A stretch of DNA of 64,000 bases, taken from positions 10,124,001 through 10,188,000 of the forward strand of contig CM069875.1 of assembly GCA_036172665.1 (NCBI GenBank). Reading direction: 5' to 3'. Below the pieces are notes generated by a model, which was not told the DNA's origin, did not search any database, and was given only the letters and a program-made list of their open reading frames with translations. This stretch comes from Prosopocoilus inquinatus (lineage: Eukaryota > Arthropoda > Insecta > Coleoptera > Lucanidae). Shown here in pieces: positions 46,955 to 58,740 of this stretch. The position numbers and the translations under genes are program-made. Within the stretch, counting starts at the first letter, position 1; each line of letters opens with the position of its first letter.

Positions 46955-46990
46955 GTTGACGTTTCGCTGTATTTGACAGCTTCTTCAGGA
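46955..46990 (-). ncRNA. Degenerate hammerhead motif with GUC site
   Basis: Minus strand: CUGAAGA (46988-46982), stem II GCUGU/ACAGC (5 perfect pairs), GAAA (46965-46962), CGUC. The core and cleavage triplet are consensus, but the flanks (aatttt against aacatgaa) do not form a convincing stem I. Family affiliation lies between the two HHR families. Confidence 0.45.
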
Positions 46991-47079
46991 AAATTATTAG
47001 CTTAGAATAATATTTTATATTTTTTTTTTCGGACAAGATAGTGCTTATATTTATTTTTGTTGGAAATCGTTTTCCTTTT

Positions 47080-47230
47080 CGATTTGCCACAAAATTTTTT
47101 AAAACTATTATTATGCTTTGACAGCGCACATGGTCGCCTTGTATGGGATGACTTATTATGTAGCGACCTGGCTTCAATTTGTGAATCCTAATGCAATGTC
47201 AGGTTAAACAGCGATGGCAGGAAGTTGCTA
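47080..47230 (+). mobile_element. Diverged fragment of the 312-bp HHR unit
   Basis: Matches the monomer from tcgatttgc-acaaaattttt through attatgctttgacagc, catgg-cgccttg, gacttatta and ctaatgcaatgtcaggt to agcgatgg. The ribozyme section itself is not included; a hammerhead-like motif lies about 100 bp upstream on the other strand. Confidence 0.7.
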
Positions 47231-49680
47231 CTTAAATTTGAACAGGTTACAGAGTACAAACCTGTCCAAAATGGAAGCGCCTGTTACGTTCGCTAACGTT
47301 TTGCACAACACAGCCCGGATCGGCGCGCTTGATCTGTACCCGCCTTCAAATAAATATTTCTTTTATTTTTTCAATTTGTTTTCTATAGTAGAATGCCACG
47401 GCTTACAAGAAGAAGAGGTTTTAAAATTGAAAGTCTGTTTTAAAACGATTTATAACTGGCGAACATTTTAAAATCGATTCGTTAATAAATATAAAACAAA
47501 ATAAAAGGATGTGCAGTAAAGAATTAATAATTACAATGTATGGCTATGTTTTAAAATTATTTTAAATAAATGTAAAAAAATACAGACTGATCAAGATTAG
47601 TCCGCATAAATGACCCGGCCTCTGTTCCAAGGTAACAACAACATATAAAAATGGAACATGAAATTTAACAAAGCGTAAACCTTTATTTATATAACAAAAA
47701 ACTCAGAAAATATAACAGAATAATTGTCTGCAAGAACTCCAGTTATTCAAAATTCTTTTATAACAGCAACATAAAATTCAACTTTGTGCGTGGGATACCG
47801 AGGCAATCAAAATATATTCAATCGAATACCTCGAAAACATAATTTACCTTTTTATAAAAACGAGTGAACCTTTGAGAGCTACTACTTTTCTTCACAATGT
47901 CGTCGAGTTTCTGCCTCATTTAATGACTGCAAACGACATACATACCTATAGAACTCCATAAATCTGAATAAACTGGACACGTACCTTTCAAGTGAGTCAC
48001 AAACTCGGGGACTGGTTCTTGCAATTAAGAAAAAAAAACGTACAGAAGAACACGATATAAAAATAGATGTGATTTTACAAACGGCAGCATTCTCGCCATG
48101 CCCAATAATTACAAGCAATTAATTACGATCTAATGTCATAAAGCGGTGGGACTGTCAGCTTAAAAGCACATAAATAAATATGAGCACTTGTTTTGCTACC
48201 TCAATGAGGTGGGAAGAACAAAAGAAAATTTTGGAAATTAATACTTTTCTGAAATGAAAATTCAGCTTATATTTCATTCTTCGGAATTTTCCAAATATGC
48301 TACAGAAGCCCTTTGTTTTAACATTCTCTTCAAATAGTTTGTTCACATGTTAATGACGCATAAATTGTAAATGAATCCTTATTCGTCAGCGTTATTTATT
48401 TACGAATTACGTCAATGTTTATTTAATTACTTTCTACCAAATCGAGAATAAAATATTCAAAACAATTAAGGTGTTGGATTATTATTTCGTTTCTAAATAG
48501 TGGCAGAAATTTTTATGATAGAATAAGAATGGCCGAAGTTTAAAATTGATGTACAAGGTGTGCAAATATAAAGTTCTACTTTCCTTTCGAATATTATCAT
48601 ATCATAAAGCAGCGTTACTCAAAGCGTATCGGAAAGTGTTATCCCCATTCTCGAATGTTTCAGGGAATTAAGATTTCATTCATAGAGAAGTGCCCGTTAA
48701 ATAAATACTTAATAAATACATCCGTCGCAGGTGCAACGTTTAACATGTTGCGGATACATTTCCCCGTTAATTAACATCGCTGTTATAAAGCGTAAAATTG
48801 TACGATAGCTTTTTATTATTCGTTATCTAAGAATACATTTCAAACTCATGGACTTTCAAAATATCTTGAAAAGTTAAATACGCAATATTTTTAAAACATA
48901 CCAGTTTTAATCAAGCACACAGACTTCTTACTCGACAAGAGCTTTATCGATTTTATAGATCTTATAATGAAAAAATAAACATAATTATATTGAGAAATAC
49001 TTACATTATGTAACATTATTTTACTATTCTTCCTATTAATTTGTTCAAACCGTGACAAGAGCCGCTTTCAAATTATGAACTTCAAACACTTGAAATTTTT
49101 TTGCGTCAAAGTAGGTGGAGTTAGGGTGACATTTTTGTTGGTAAGTATAAGTATCTTATTTATGCCAGAGTCGGTCGCAGATGGGTTCTTCTTCGTATTT
49201 GGCAGTATAGTCAGATTACCAGTGTGAAATTGTCACAATATTTTTCCTGTCAGATTTTGGCATCTATCAAAATTCATTTAAGCAGCCCAAGGTAACTAGA
49301 ATACGACCTGCTCTGACGAGAAAAAAGAGTGAATGCTTATAAAGTCATAGGTGTAATGTATGTGTAGTCGTAGGTACTGGTGCGTGAGGGGTCAGAGGAA
49401 AATAAAAAAAAGTTCAATTCAAGTGCGTTTCGCACCCTGTAATTGAAAGGCAACAAGCAATGTTGGAAGTATGTATGAGTGCAATCAATGTAAACATCAG
49501 TAGAGAGAATGTTCACAAAACATATGGCTAAATTTCAACAGCATACAGTATGGCCACTGCAAGTAAAATTGTCCGCGAAGCAGTTTCATCGCTAACAGAG
49601 TAGCAGCAAAGGTTGCCGATGTCTATAACTATTTTCTGTTGGTCAGATATTGTAACTAAATTCTAAATTATATTTCCAAT
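47231..49680. other. Intergenic DNA without supported features
   Basis: Open frames at 47214-47471 and on the minus strand near 47882-48346 look random. No gene was seen. Confidence 0.4.
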
Positions 49681-49683
49681 ATA

Positions 49684-49745
49684 CACGGTGGCCAGAAAAA
49701 TGCGGACAAACGCCAGGTAGAACGATTCTTTGTTCAATTCTGAGG
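49684..49745 (+). repeat. Left TIR of the transposon
   Basis: Starts cacggtggccagaaaaatgc; matched by the inverted right end at 51375-51445. Presumed transposase-binding site. Confidence 0.8.
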
Positions 49746-50108
49746 CGATAATCTTAATCCAAAAAAGTTATGCGGTCCTTCCTTAAGGCGCACGAGACCA
49801 TCAAACCTTAAGATGTACGGCTAAAATTTAGCAAAATTCGTCAAATTTATCTATGTAAAATCATTGTGGTGAAATTTAGAAATGGAATTATCTCAAATGC
49901 ATTGATGTAACTAATCGATTAATACCAATGGTTTACATTTTTAACATTTCTTCATTGGCTTTTTTGAAATTAAAGTACATATGGCAACGTGGTACTGTAA
50001 GGCTGCTTGTTTAAAAGTAGTAAGTAGTTGTCAATTTTTGACGTTTCTCATGTGACATTTGGCTCTTGAAATAAGATAAACATTTTGTGCTGTTCTTAGT
50101 ACCGAACA

Positions 50109-51164
50109 ATGTTTACCTTTGGAGAATACGCCGACATGTATATGGTATTCGGATTTTGCAATGGAAATGCAAACTTGGCAAAAGAAGAATATCAAATACG
50201 GTATCCTCAACGGCGACATCCATCCACCAACACGTTCCGTAGAATGGATCAGCGACTTAGAGAAACTGGCTCCTTTATACCGAATTATCGTAACAGCGGT
50301 AGACCTAGAGGGCGTCGAACAGTTCAATTAGAAGAGCAAATATTGGATGCTGTTTACGAAGATCCGACGTCCAGCACAAGACAAATAGCTCGGGAACTAA
50401 ATATTCCTAGCAAAACAACAGTGCACTCAGTACTATCTCAAAATTTGTTGCATCCGTTTCATGCAAGGAAAGTGCAGCCTTTGTATGTGAACGATAATGT
50501 GCACAGAAGAATGTTTTGTAACAATATTTTACAAAGGATTCAAGAAGAGCCGAACTTTTTATTGCATATTCTCTGGAGCGACGAATGCTTGTTTACGAGA
50601 GATGGCGTCTTTAATAGCCATAATTTTCATTTTTGGGCGGACGAAAATCCCAAGGCAGTAAGGGAAATTGGACATCAGAGAAGATTTTCGGTAAATGTTT
50701 GGCTGGGGATTTTAAATCTCCGAGTTGTTGGACCAATATTTCTTCCAAATCGTCTAAATGGAATTGAGTACGTTAACGTTTTAGAAGAAGTACTGGATAA
50801 TATTCCACTGAATTTGAGACCCAACATGTTGTACATGCATGACGGAGCCCCTGCTCACAATGCCAGAATTTCTAGGGATTGGTTAAACGAACACTTTCCG
50901 AATCGGTGGATAGGGCGTAACGGTCCAATAGCATGGCCGGCAAGATCTCCCGATATTAATCCTCTGGAATTTTTCGTTTGGGGGTTTTTAAAGGAAAAGG
51001 TCTATGCAACGCCTCCAGTGAACGAAGAGGATGTAATTAATAAAATTACGGCGGCAGTTCGATTAATCACCCCGGATATGTTGGAGCGCGTTTTGAATTC
51101 GCTTCCTCGAAGATTGGAATTATGTCTGGAAACTGATGGCTACCAATTTGAACAGTTCTTATAA
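50109..51164 (+). CDS. Tc1/mariner-type DDE transposase, 351 aa
   Basis: Cut-and-paste transposase acting in the nucleus on its own terminal repeats. Residues 1-56 (MFTFGEYADM... RRMDQRLRETGS) match the helix-turn-helix DUF4817-like N-terminus. A second HTH-like part follows at about 70-115 (TSSTRQIARELNIPS). The catalytic domain has D158 (ILWSDECLFTRDG), D245 (YMHDGAPAH) and E287 (WPARSPDINPLEFFVWG). There are 41 residues between D245 and E287, where many relatives have PLD instead of PLE. The GRPRGRR stretch (64-70) is probably an AT-hook-like linker or nuclear signal. The frame is complete, with no stop or frameshift, and the length is normal for the family. The start is chosen because MFTxxEYADM is the usual family beginning. 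Confidence 0.93.
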   Translation: MFTFGEYADMYMVFGFCNGNANLAKEEYQIRYPQRRHPSTNTFRRMDQRLRETGSFIPNYRNSGRPRGRRTVQLEEQILDAVYEDPTSSTRQIARELNIPSKTTVHSVLSQNLLHPFHARKVQPLYVNDNVHRRMFCNNILQRIQEEPNFLLHILWSDECLFTRDGVFNSHNFHFWADENPKAVREIGHQRRFSVNVWLGILNLRVVGPIFLPNRLNGIEYVNVLEEVLDNIPLNLRPNMLYMHDGAPAHNARISRDWLNEHFPNRWIGRNGPIAWPARSPDINPLEFFVWGFLKEKVYATPPVNEEDVINKITAAVRLITPDMLERVLNSLPRRLELCLETDGYQFEQFL

Positions 51165-51374
51165 TTTTTTCATATTATCTTTAAATTTGAATACAATTGG
51201 TATCCATGTTAACATAAAATTCTTGCTAATTTGCGTATTTACCTGATTTATAGTAAATAATAAAATGATTACTACCACAGTACTTGTCTGATTAGGTGTT
51301 GCCAAATTTACAATTCTTTTAAGCTGCTCGTGTGACTTAAGAAAGCACTGTACTACTTTTTTCAATTAAGATTG

Positions 51375-51445
51375 TCAACTCAGAATTAAACAAAGATTTG
51401 GCCTGCGTGGCGTTTGTCCGCATTCGCATTTTTCTGGCCACCGTG
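51375..51445 (-). repeat. Right TIR of the transposon
   Basis: Inverted copy of the left end. It has an extra gaatgc between aaaaatgc and ggacaaacgcca, so the two ends are slightly unequal. Confidence 0.8.
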
Positions 51446-53164
51446 TATATAGGGAGATTCAGGCAACCCTTTCATTAAAAGTTTACGGACTTCTCCTTTG
51501 AATTTCTGCTTCATATTTTGCAGTTATAAGTTAACGATATGGATCTATCAAAATATAATATTTTCAAATTTCGGACACTTCCGCTTATATCGAAAGTTGC
51601 TGTCAACTTTCTTATTTTAAATGGAATACCCCAATTTTTCCGAGATATTTTCGTTTTTTAAAAATAACTCAGACTTGCAGAACCTTGGTTATGGTACTGC
51701 CATCTTTGTGCAACAAAAACCATGATGTCCATTTTTGGCCTGTAGTGGGCTAAAGAAACATTCTTTCAGATCATGTCCAGTTTTGCACTTAATTGCTTAT
51801 AGGCTGGTTGAAAAGTAACTTCTATTCGAACTAATTTCAACTATCGAAAAGTAATGTTTTTTAAATGGAATGCCTAGTATATTTTTATACCACGTGACTC
51901 AGGATTAAATGTGCTTTCGTCCTGTATTAGCATTCCCTGTACGTATCTCTTATAGTTCACCCGTTATCGATAATTTCTTTTTAATACCTAACTTTTTCCA
52001 TTTTTCGGTATTATTTTTAAATAGTGGGCTATGAAAACTAGAGAAATTATAATTTTTGAAATCATGCGTCTAGTAGGAATTAAAGAAAAACAATCTAATC
52101 GCTACGAAGAACCAAAAAATGAATAATCAAACACAGACATATTAAATGTATTTGATGATAAAAAAATCGACAATTCAAAAAGTTAATAAAAAAAGTTGTT
52201 ATACCGAGGAAAATGCGTTATTACTTAGATATAGTAGAAAGTTATTACTTATAAATAATAGCCGAGGACAACTTAGAGCCAATATTATAACAAACAATTT
52301 GTGTATTATTTTTAATATTTCTGATTTATTTATTAGTTTTCATAAAATTTGGTATTGTTAAGTGTAAATTTCTCCTTGTAAATGTATATATAGTTATACC
52401 AAGAATTCTAATACATGCTGCATATGTAAACAAAAAGTTCAGATGATAGATATGTATTTAAATATTATTTGTCGGTTTTTAAAATGAAATTGAAATTACA
52501 GTCAGAAATTAATTTAAAAACCCTTAGTTTGTTAAATTTTCATAGCACACTATTCAGGAATAATAGTGATAAGTGAAAAAATTGATGTGTCAAAGAGAAA
52601 ATCATGAATAGAAAGAGAAAGGTAACAGATGGGTGTAGGGAATGCTAATACAGTTCGAAAGAACATTTAATTCTGATTCTTATGGTATAAAAAAGTACTG
52701 GGTATTCTATTTAAAAAACATAACTTATCGACAGTTGAAATCAGTTCGAACAGAAGTTACTTTTCAACCAGCTTATGAGTATAGCCTACTACAGGCCAAA
52801 AATTGAAATTATGGCTTTTGTTACACAAAGATGGCAGCATCATAAATAAGGTACTACAACTTTGAACTTTTTTTTTTAAAATGGAGATATCTCTAAAACG
52901 GCTAATTTTTCTTGTATCACATGTTACACAAAATATTTTTAGAATTTCATGAATATTTCAGAAATGCAATAAAAAATTGGGTATTCCATTTAAAATAAGA
53001 AAGTTGACAGCAACTTCCGGTACAAGCGGGACTGCCCGATAGTTGCAAATATTATATTTTAATGGATCATTATCGCTAACTTATAACCGCAAAATATGAA
53101 ATAGAAATTCAAAGAGGAAGTCCGTAAAGTTTTAATGAAAGGGTTGCCTGAATCTCCTTGTATA
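51446..53164. mobile_element. 1.7-kb foldback element
   Basis: The left end reads tatatagggagattcaggca and the right end complement tatacaaggagattcaggca. Arms continue inward with small gaps: ttgcagttataagttaacga (51520) against its complement near 53080, ctttgtgcaacaaaaaccat near 51703 against its complement near 52825, and tagcattccctgtacg near 51928 against its complement near 52640. Only about 600-700 bp in the centre is unpaired. No transposase was recognised. The element includes the ttattttaaatggaatacc motif shared with other MITEs here. Confidence 0.75.
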
Positions 53165-54471
53165 GGCACACCCGAGTGCTCACGAAATCTCATTTCTTTG
53201 TAATCTGATAAGTAATTAGTTTGCTTATAAACATATTAAATAATTGTTTACAAGTAATAATTCAGGATATTGATACAAAATGTTTCAATCTGCTATTCGA
53301 TAATTGAAAATAAGAATAATAACAAATTTGTTCTTGCAAAAGTAAAAAAAGTATGAATGAAATAAAAAGAATGCTCAAAACGATAACAATCTTATGATGA
53401 CAAAATATATGGAAATAAAAGACAAACTACCCTAATGAGTACAAGAACAATAACAATATTGCAATAGGATCGCAGCGCATGTAACATCCCACACGTTAGC
53501 ATACAAGTAACTGGCACATATCCACCGCATAACATTGACCGCCCAACTTGACAAGGTTTGCCGATGTGTGCCGATTTAAATTTAATGGTGTTTGTTAACA
53601 CAATAATTGACTTTATACCTACAAATTGTGCTCGAAATGAAGACAGTAATAATAAATTATTATTATATATTTATAGTAAATCGTTACACTTTATTGAGAA
53701 AATCGTTGAACATATACATATTTAAGAATATAGTCCTTAAGTATGTAAATTAAATTTATAAATAAAATGTAAATGCATTGCTGACTTAAATTTTATTTTA
53801 TCTCGTAAAAGTCTGTTCTTTCATTTGGTAACAAAATTAAAAAAATTATAGTAATTATTAATAAGGTGTTTGAAAAATAGGAGTATGTATTATTTTTGTA
53901 GTATCTTCTCATTTACCGTATATAAAACTTAAATATCACATGTTGATTTAACAATGGCTTAAGTTTTGTTACCTGTTGTACGCATTGCATAAACATTTTA
54001 CACCTAATGGTATAATTCTGTACATGTTAGTAAGAATCATACGATTTGTTGTTAATGATCGTTTGTTAAATGATTGATTTTAAGGACTTATAGTTCAATT
54101 CATGAAAGAGTACATGCACGTCATATACAATAATCGTCTGTACCAAATCACTGAACTAGTTAATCAACACTACTCGAATTTTTATATACCGGAAAAACGT
54201 CATTCAATTAAATTCAAATATTAAGTGTTGATCAACGAAGAGCAGGCATTTGATACAGACGAGTATTGTATATGACGCTGATGTATTCTCTCATGAATTG
54301 AACTGTACATATCGTATGATTTTTACGGAAATCCAAAAAACTTGGAGATTCATGTCGACACTTGATCGACAATCTTCTGCAAGGACCTTGTACACGTTAA
54401 GAAAGTAAATAAAAAAGAATGCCTGTATTTAACTGAAATATGTATTTACGAACAGTTTAAACTGTTCATTA
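53165..54471. other. AT-rich intergenic DNA with an inverted segment
   Basis: gtacatgcacgtcatataca...cgtctgtacc (54111-54146) and its near complement (54255-54290) form a weak inverted repeat, followed by gattcatgtcgacacttgat. No gene was seen. Confidence 0.4.
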
Positions 54472-54632
54472 CTATTACATCGCATATGCGATTATCTTTA
54501 GTCGAATTGTTTTGGTTTGCAGTAGAACTCCCGAGCTACGCTTCTACTGAAGAAGCCCCAAATAGGGCTGAAACAGCTGTACAGAGGCTGCTCAAGGGCT
54601 TCACTGCAATCAAAAACGATTTGCAACATTGT
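54472..54632 (+). mobile_element. Single diverged copy of the 312-bp HHR unit
   Basis: Matches the monomer from ttacatcgca through ggtttgcagtag, cgagctacg, the ribozyme, and cactgcaatcaaaaacgatt to gcaaca. It is one isolated half-length copy, older than the array at 1637 and separated from it by more than 50 kb. Confidence 0.75.
54532..54594 (+). ncRNA. Hammerhead ribozyme, diverged single copy
   Basis: CUGAAGA (54547-54553), stem II AGCCC/GGGCU around caaata, GAAA (54570-54573), stem III CAG/CUG, then U54580 and A54581 as cleavage-site nucleotide (GUA, allowed). Outer stem I GAGC/GCUC is kept. Inner stem I UUCUA/CAGAG has a mismatch at the pair nearest the core. It is less certain to be active than the array copies. 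Confidence 0.65.
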
Positions 54633-55448
54633 TTTTTTTTTTTAATATTTAGGTAATAATTACACACAATATACTTTACTGTCAAATAACTTCAACTGAA
54701 CAATCGGAGATGGATGTAAACAGACAAGTTGATTCGAATTCGTTCTTGTTTGTGCCGTTACAATAACACATACGCCCGTATTTTTTGATTTCTACGTGAC
54801 TCAAGTCATGAGTGACTGTAAAGCACATTGAGCTTTTGTGTTATAAACACAATTTGCCTAACAGAAAACTACGCAAATAATTTCACTAATTTCATCCTAT
54901 TCAAACTGCTGGAATAAAGTAATCTAAATCGACTAAAAATTTTAAGAGGGTGGTTATACGGCCTGGAACGCCCGGTATAAAACGTACATTTTTTTATATG
55001 TATACCGGCTTTATAATTGCGTTTATATCGGCATAGATTCGAAGTTTCACAAATGTCATATGACAATTGGCCATTTTTTTGAAAACTTCTTTCACCCACA
55101 GCGGTCTTTCAAATGATTTAGGCTGTAAAGCGTAGTGTATGATCCAAAATGATGGAATTTCCAAACACTTGCTCAAATATTCTAAGTAGTAAAAACCACT
55201 CCATTTTAAGTATTTTATCTTTTTCCCCAAAAATAAATTTAATAATTAATTAATGTATTAATTAATAATTAATAGATTTAACTACCTTTACCGTATGTTA
55301 ATTCGCATTTAAACCTTTTCGCATTTTTGCAGTGACACACAATTACTCATTTGATTGGCTAAACTGTGATACCATATTTCAGTAGAGAGACATTCCTTTT
55401 AATATTTGGGAAACTCGCAATTTACGAATTCTACGAAATGAATTTTTT
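54633..55448. other. Intergenic DNA with MITE remnant
   Basis: 54905-54978 (aattttaagagggtg...aacgcccggtata) is a degraded right end of the 33977-34161 MITE type. An AT-only near-palindrome lies at 55238-55272. Nothing else was seen. Confidence 0.4.
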
Positions 55449-55935
55449 AAGCCATGTACAGACGTACGAGCCCAGCGGCTTACGAGCTGAGACCGGCACG
55501 AAAACATCACACTTGCGCAGTAATCATTGAATTAGTGTTGCTAGCATGTGCCAGCGTCGTCGTTGAATCAGCGTTTTCAAATAGTTTTCGTCATGCATGA
55601 TATTTTACCGTCTTGGTTTTTGCTACGTATAAAATCTAACTGACATGGCTAGTGTACAGTGGCGGAGTGGTTGGTTAACACTCACTTGAATCACTTTTTT
55701 ATGACATACATTTAATTAATTAGTAGTTACGTTTCTCTTCCTGATGCTGGAAATGACGCCTGAGTAACAGCGGACCAATAACGCGCTTTGCGCTTGCCTT
55801 ACGTTGACCTCGATATTTTTCTGCATGTCTTTGCTTATGAGTCGCTCAGCTCGCAAGTCTGGAAGCAAGTTTGTGAGCGGTTATTAAAAAAAATTCTTGT
55901 CCACATCTGCTCGCAGGTCTGTACGCGGCTTTATA
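55449..55935. mobile_element. MITE with aagccatgtacagacgtacg ends
   Basis: The left end aagccatgtacagacgtacg and right end complement aaagccgcgtacagacctgc are imperfect inverted repeats. Further in, ggcttacgagctgaga (55480-55495) echoes, in inverted form, tcagctcgcaagtctgg near 55846. No coding capacity. Confidence 0.6.
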
Positions 55936-55939
55936 CAGT

Positions 55940-57105
55940 GCTAGTCTAAAGTTCGTTCCCCCCGTATTAATTTTGGAACCAAATAAGATAGAAAGTTCAG
56001 ACAAAAACCAAATCAAAGTAGAAAAAAATCCTAATTCCAGAGATAAAATTACTTTAGAATATCCGCTAGGTGGCGATGCGCACTATAAACTTTAAAATTT
56101 TATGGCATGATGGCTTAAGTGACATATATTTTTAAAGGAGCTTTAATACTACATTCAATGACCCTGTCAGTTTGAACAGTCTTCATTTATTTTAGAGTTA
56201 CTGACAAAAATTGTGTTCTGTTAAATATCGGATATTTTTTATAAAATTGATAAAAGGTGGCGCTGCACACACTAAGAACTTCACAATTTTAAATAGCATG
56301 GTTACCTAAATGACAAATCATTTTATAGGAATTTTAATTCTATATTCAATAACGTTATCAGTTTTCATTTTCTAGCATTTGTCTTTAAGTTCGCGAGATT
56401 TTAATGCAACGATCAACGTATTTTTCTTTGTAGATTTTTATTTTAATTCATTTGGACAATTTAGTGTCTTCTTTGGTTTGAAGTGATAGATTTTCATTTG
56501 TTTCAGTATTTATAAGCCTGCTAGACTTTATAAAAATTTACTCAAAATATTTACTCAAAAATAAATGAAGGCTGTTAACAAAGGACAACGCCATTGAATG
56601 CATAATTCCCTTAAAATGATGTCACTTAAGTAACTATGCTATTTAAAATTTTGAAGTTCACAGTGCGCTCAGCGCCACCTTTTATCAATTTAGTGTTTTC
56701 GATTTGAAGTTATAGTTTTTTATTTATCTTAATGTTTATAAGCCTACTAGATATAGTGATTTTATAAAAAAAAAAACATCCGACATTTAATAGAACAAAT
56801 TCTTTGTCAATTACTCAAAAATGAACGAATACTGTTAAAACTGACACAGTCAGTGAATGTAGCATTAAAGCTCCTTTAAAATTATAGAAAGCTCCTTTAA
56901 AATTATAGGTCACTTAAGCTACCATGCCATTTAAATTTTTAAAGTTTATAGTGCCCGTTGCGCCACCTAGCGGATATTCTAAAGTAATTTTATCTCAAGA
57001 ATTAGTATTTTTTATCTACTTTGATTTGGTTTTTGTCTGAACTTTCTTTCTTCTTTGGTTCTAAAGTTAATAAGGAGGAAGGGAACTTTAGACTCGTACT
57101 CTATG
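55940..57105. mobile_element. Multi-module foldback element
   Basis: The ends agtctaaagttcgttccccc (left) and gaagggaactttagactcgt (right) are inverted. A module with 'gccacct' or 'aggtggcg', 'ttaaagttt' and 'taagtgac' occurs four times: twice forward (near 56070 and 56255) and twice inverted (near 56680 and 56965). The element therefore looks like nested duplicated arms. In the right outer arm gaaagctcctttaaaattat is duplicated. No coding capacity. Confidence 0.7.
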
Positions 57106-58130
57106 ATCACTCTTTACAATTTATATCAGACGACGTAGGTGTTAAAAATTAATTTATCTGCAATCCAAATTCTCCAGATATTATCAGCAAATTAGTGTCT
57201 CTTTCAATTCTTATTATGTGTTTCCTTTTTCAGGATTTTTTTAATAAAGTTCAAACTGTCTTTGAGACTGAATCTCAAAATACATCAAGAAAGGAATCAT
57301 ATCAAAGTATTACTTTAGTATCTTTACAAAATTTTCTTATAGAAATTTAGGTCAAAATAAAAATTAAACCACAAAAATTTGACTCTAAATCAAAGGAAAT
57401 TAGTTATAAAACGTAATTTAAATCACAGTATTATGTATGCGTATAATTCGCGAATTTTTATACAAAAACTCTCAGTCTAACATATAAAAATCTTGATAAC
57501 TGGGATCGTAAATAACTCAAACAAAATATGCACAAAAAATACCTTTCGCTTCTTTACTCAGAGGCACAATAATCCCGTTCTTAAATTATCAGTAAGCTAG
57601 TTTTGGCGCAGCACATGATGATAGCAGAGTATTTTAAATAACGATCGCAGATTATTCAGAAACGTGTTCAGTAATGTACAACGTAACAATTAAGCTAATG
57701 AAAGAATTGCATGAGTTTTTCGTTCAATTTGGCTGATCAAAACGTCATTAAAATGAAACGTCATGAATGAGTAAGCAAATATTGACTGATTCTATACACA
57801 AGTAACACCTTTAATAATACATTCGTAATATGGGAGTATTCTCTATAATTGATTAAAAGCCAGTAAGTTAGGATAATTTATTCGTTTATTTTAGAATTAA
57901 ATTTCCAGCACATGCAATATACAGGGGAAATTCACAGTGAATTATAGCAAATTACGCCTTACAAGGTCATTGAATGTTATAATTATTAAGACGAATTAAT
58001 AAAATAAAACATATCAATTTATTATTAGCTGGTGCCATTTGTAAATTAAATTAAGCTCAGTCGTGGCGTATTCCGGTTGGTACTAACTTTTTTATTTTAA
58101 ATGGAACACTCTGTTTATTATTATGCAATG
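57106..58130. other. AT-rich intergenic DNA
   Basis: No supported feature. tttttattttaaatggaaca near 58090 is a MITE-end relic. Confidence 0.4.
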
Positions 58131-58172
58131 TGCGCTCAGTTTTTATGCAATGTGCGCTCAGATTTATACATG
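58131..58172 (+). repeat. Short tandem repeat, two 21-bp units
   Basis: ttatgcaatgtgcgctcag occurs twice in succession, with a short run of T between the copies. Confidence 0.7.
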
Positions 58173-58697
58173 GATTTTTTTTTCTTTTTCCGAAAATTGA
58201 ATTTCTAGTTGCTTGTTGTACGTACATGTAGAATTATAACATTTACTAATCTGATTATCTTAGAATAATTTTTTTGCTAGAAATTACTCACTCATTGTCA
58301 AAATACCCACGTAATGAAAATTAAAAACTGTTGTTTGGTTTGCTTAGCATTTATTCCTCATGTTAATGTTTCCAGTGTGCATAGCAGTTTTGAAGCAAAC
58401 AAAACTTTTCTACGAAATCAATTTTTCGAAAAAAATAGAATACAAAAACTAAATTAAGTAAATCCGGACACACACTGTATTTTTAGATTCCCCATTTAAT
58501 TCTACAGCTTTATTCACAGAGTTAAACGGATTCTTTTGACGTAAATCAATTTTTTGTAAATGTTGTGGCGTTTGCAGTTAATAGCTATAATAAATTAGGA
58601 TATTTCAAAAAATTAAAAAGATAATGGTACTATTCTCTCTTTGATCACAAACATGAAGTAATAGTTTTGTTGCAGCACCACCACCAGCAGCAGTAGC

Positions 58698-58740
58698 CCT
58701 GAGGAAGTCCTTGTGCAATAGAGAACGAAACATCGGTAGT
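58698..58740 (+). ncRNA. Hammerhead-like relic
   Basis: CUGAGGA (58699-58705) and GAAAC (58727-58731) are spaced as in hammerheads, but stem II (aguccu/agaac) pairs poorly and no cleavage triplet follows a proper stem III. It is probably a decayed Penelope-type motif. Confidence 0.3.

Larger units (their letters stand above)
49684..51445 (+). mobile_element. Intact Tc1/mariner-superfamily transposon
   Basis: The terminal inverted repeats begin cacggtggccagaaaaatgc at both ends, continue cggacaaacgcca, and include a further ttgttcaattctgag-like block. The right repeat has a 6-bp insertion (gaatgc). TA lies on both sides (49682-49683 and 51446-51447); because the flanks read TATA, the edge may shift by 2 bp. 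It is 1762 bp long with one uninterrupted transposase. Intact ends and frame mean it is recent and possibly still functional. It inserted at the very tip of the foldback element 51446-53164. Confidence 0.9.
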
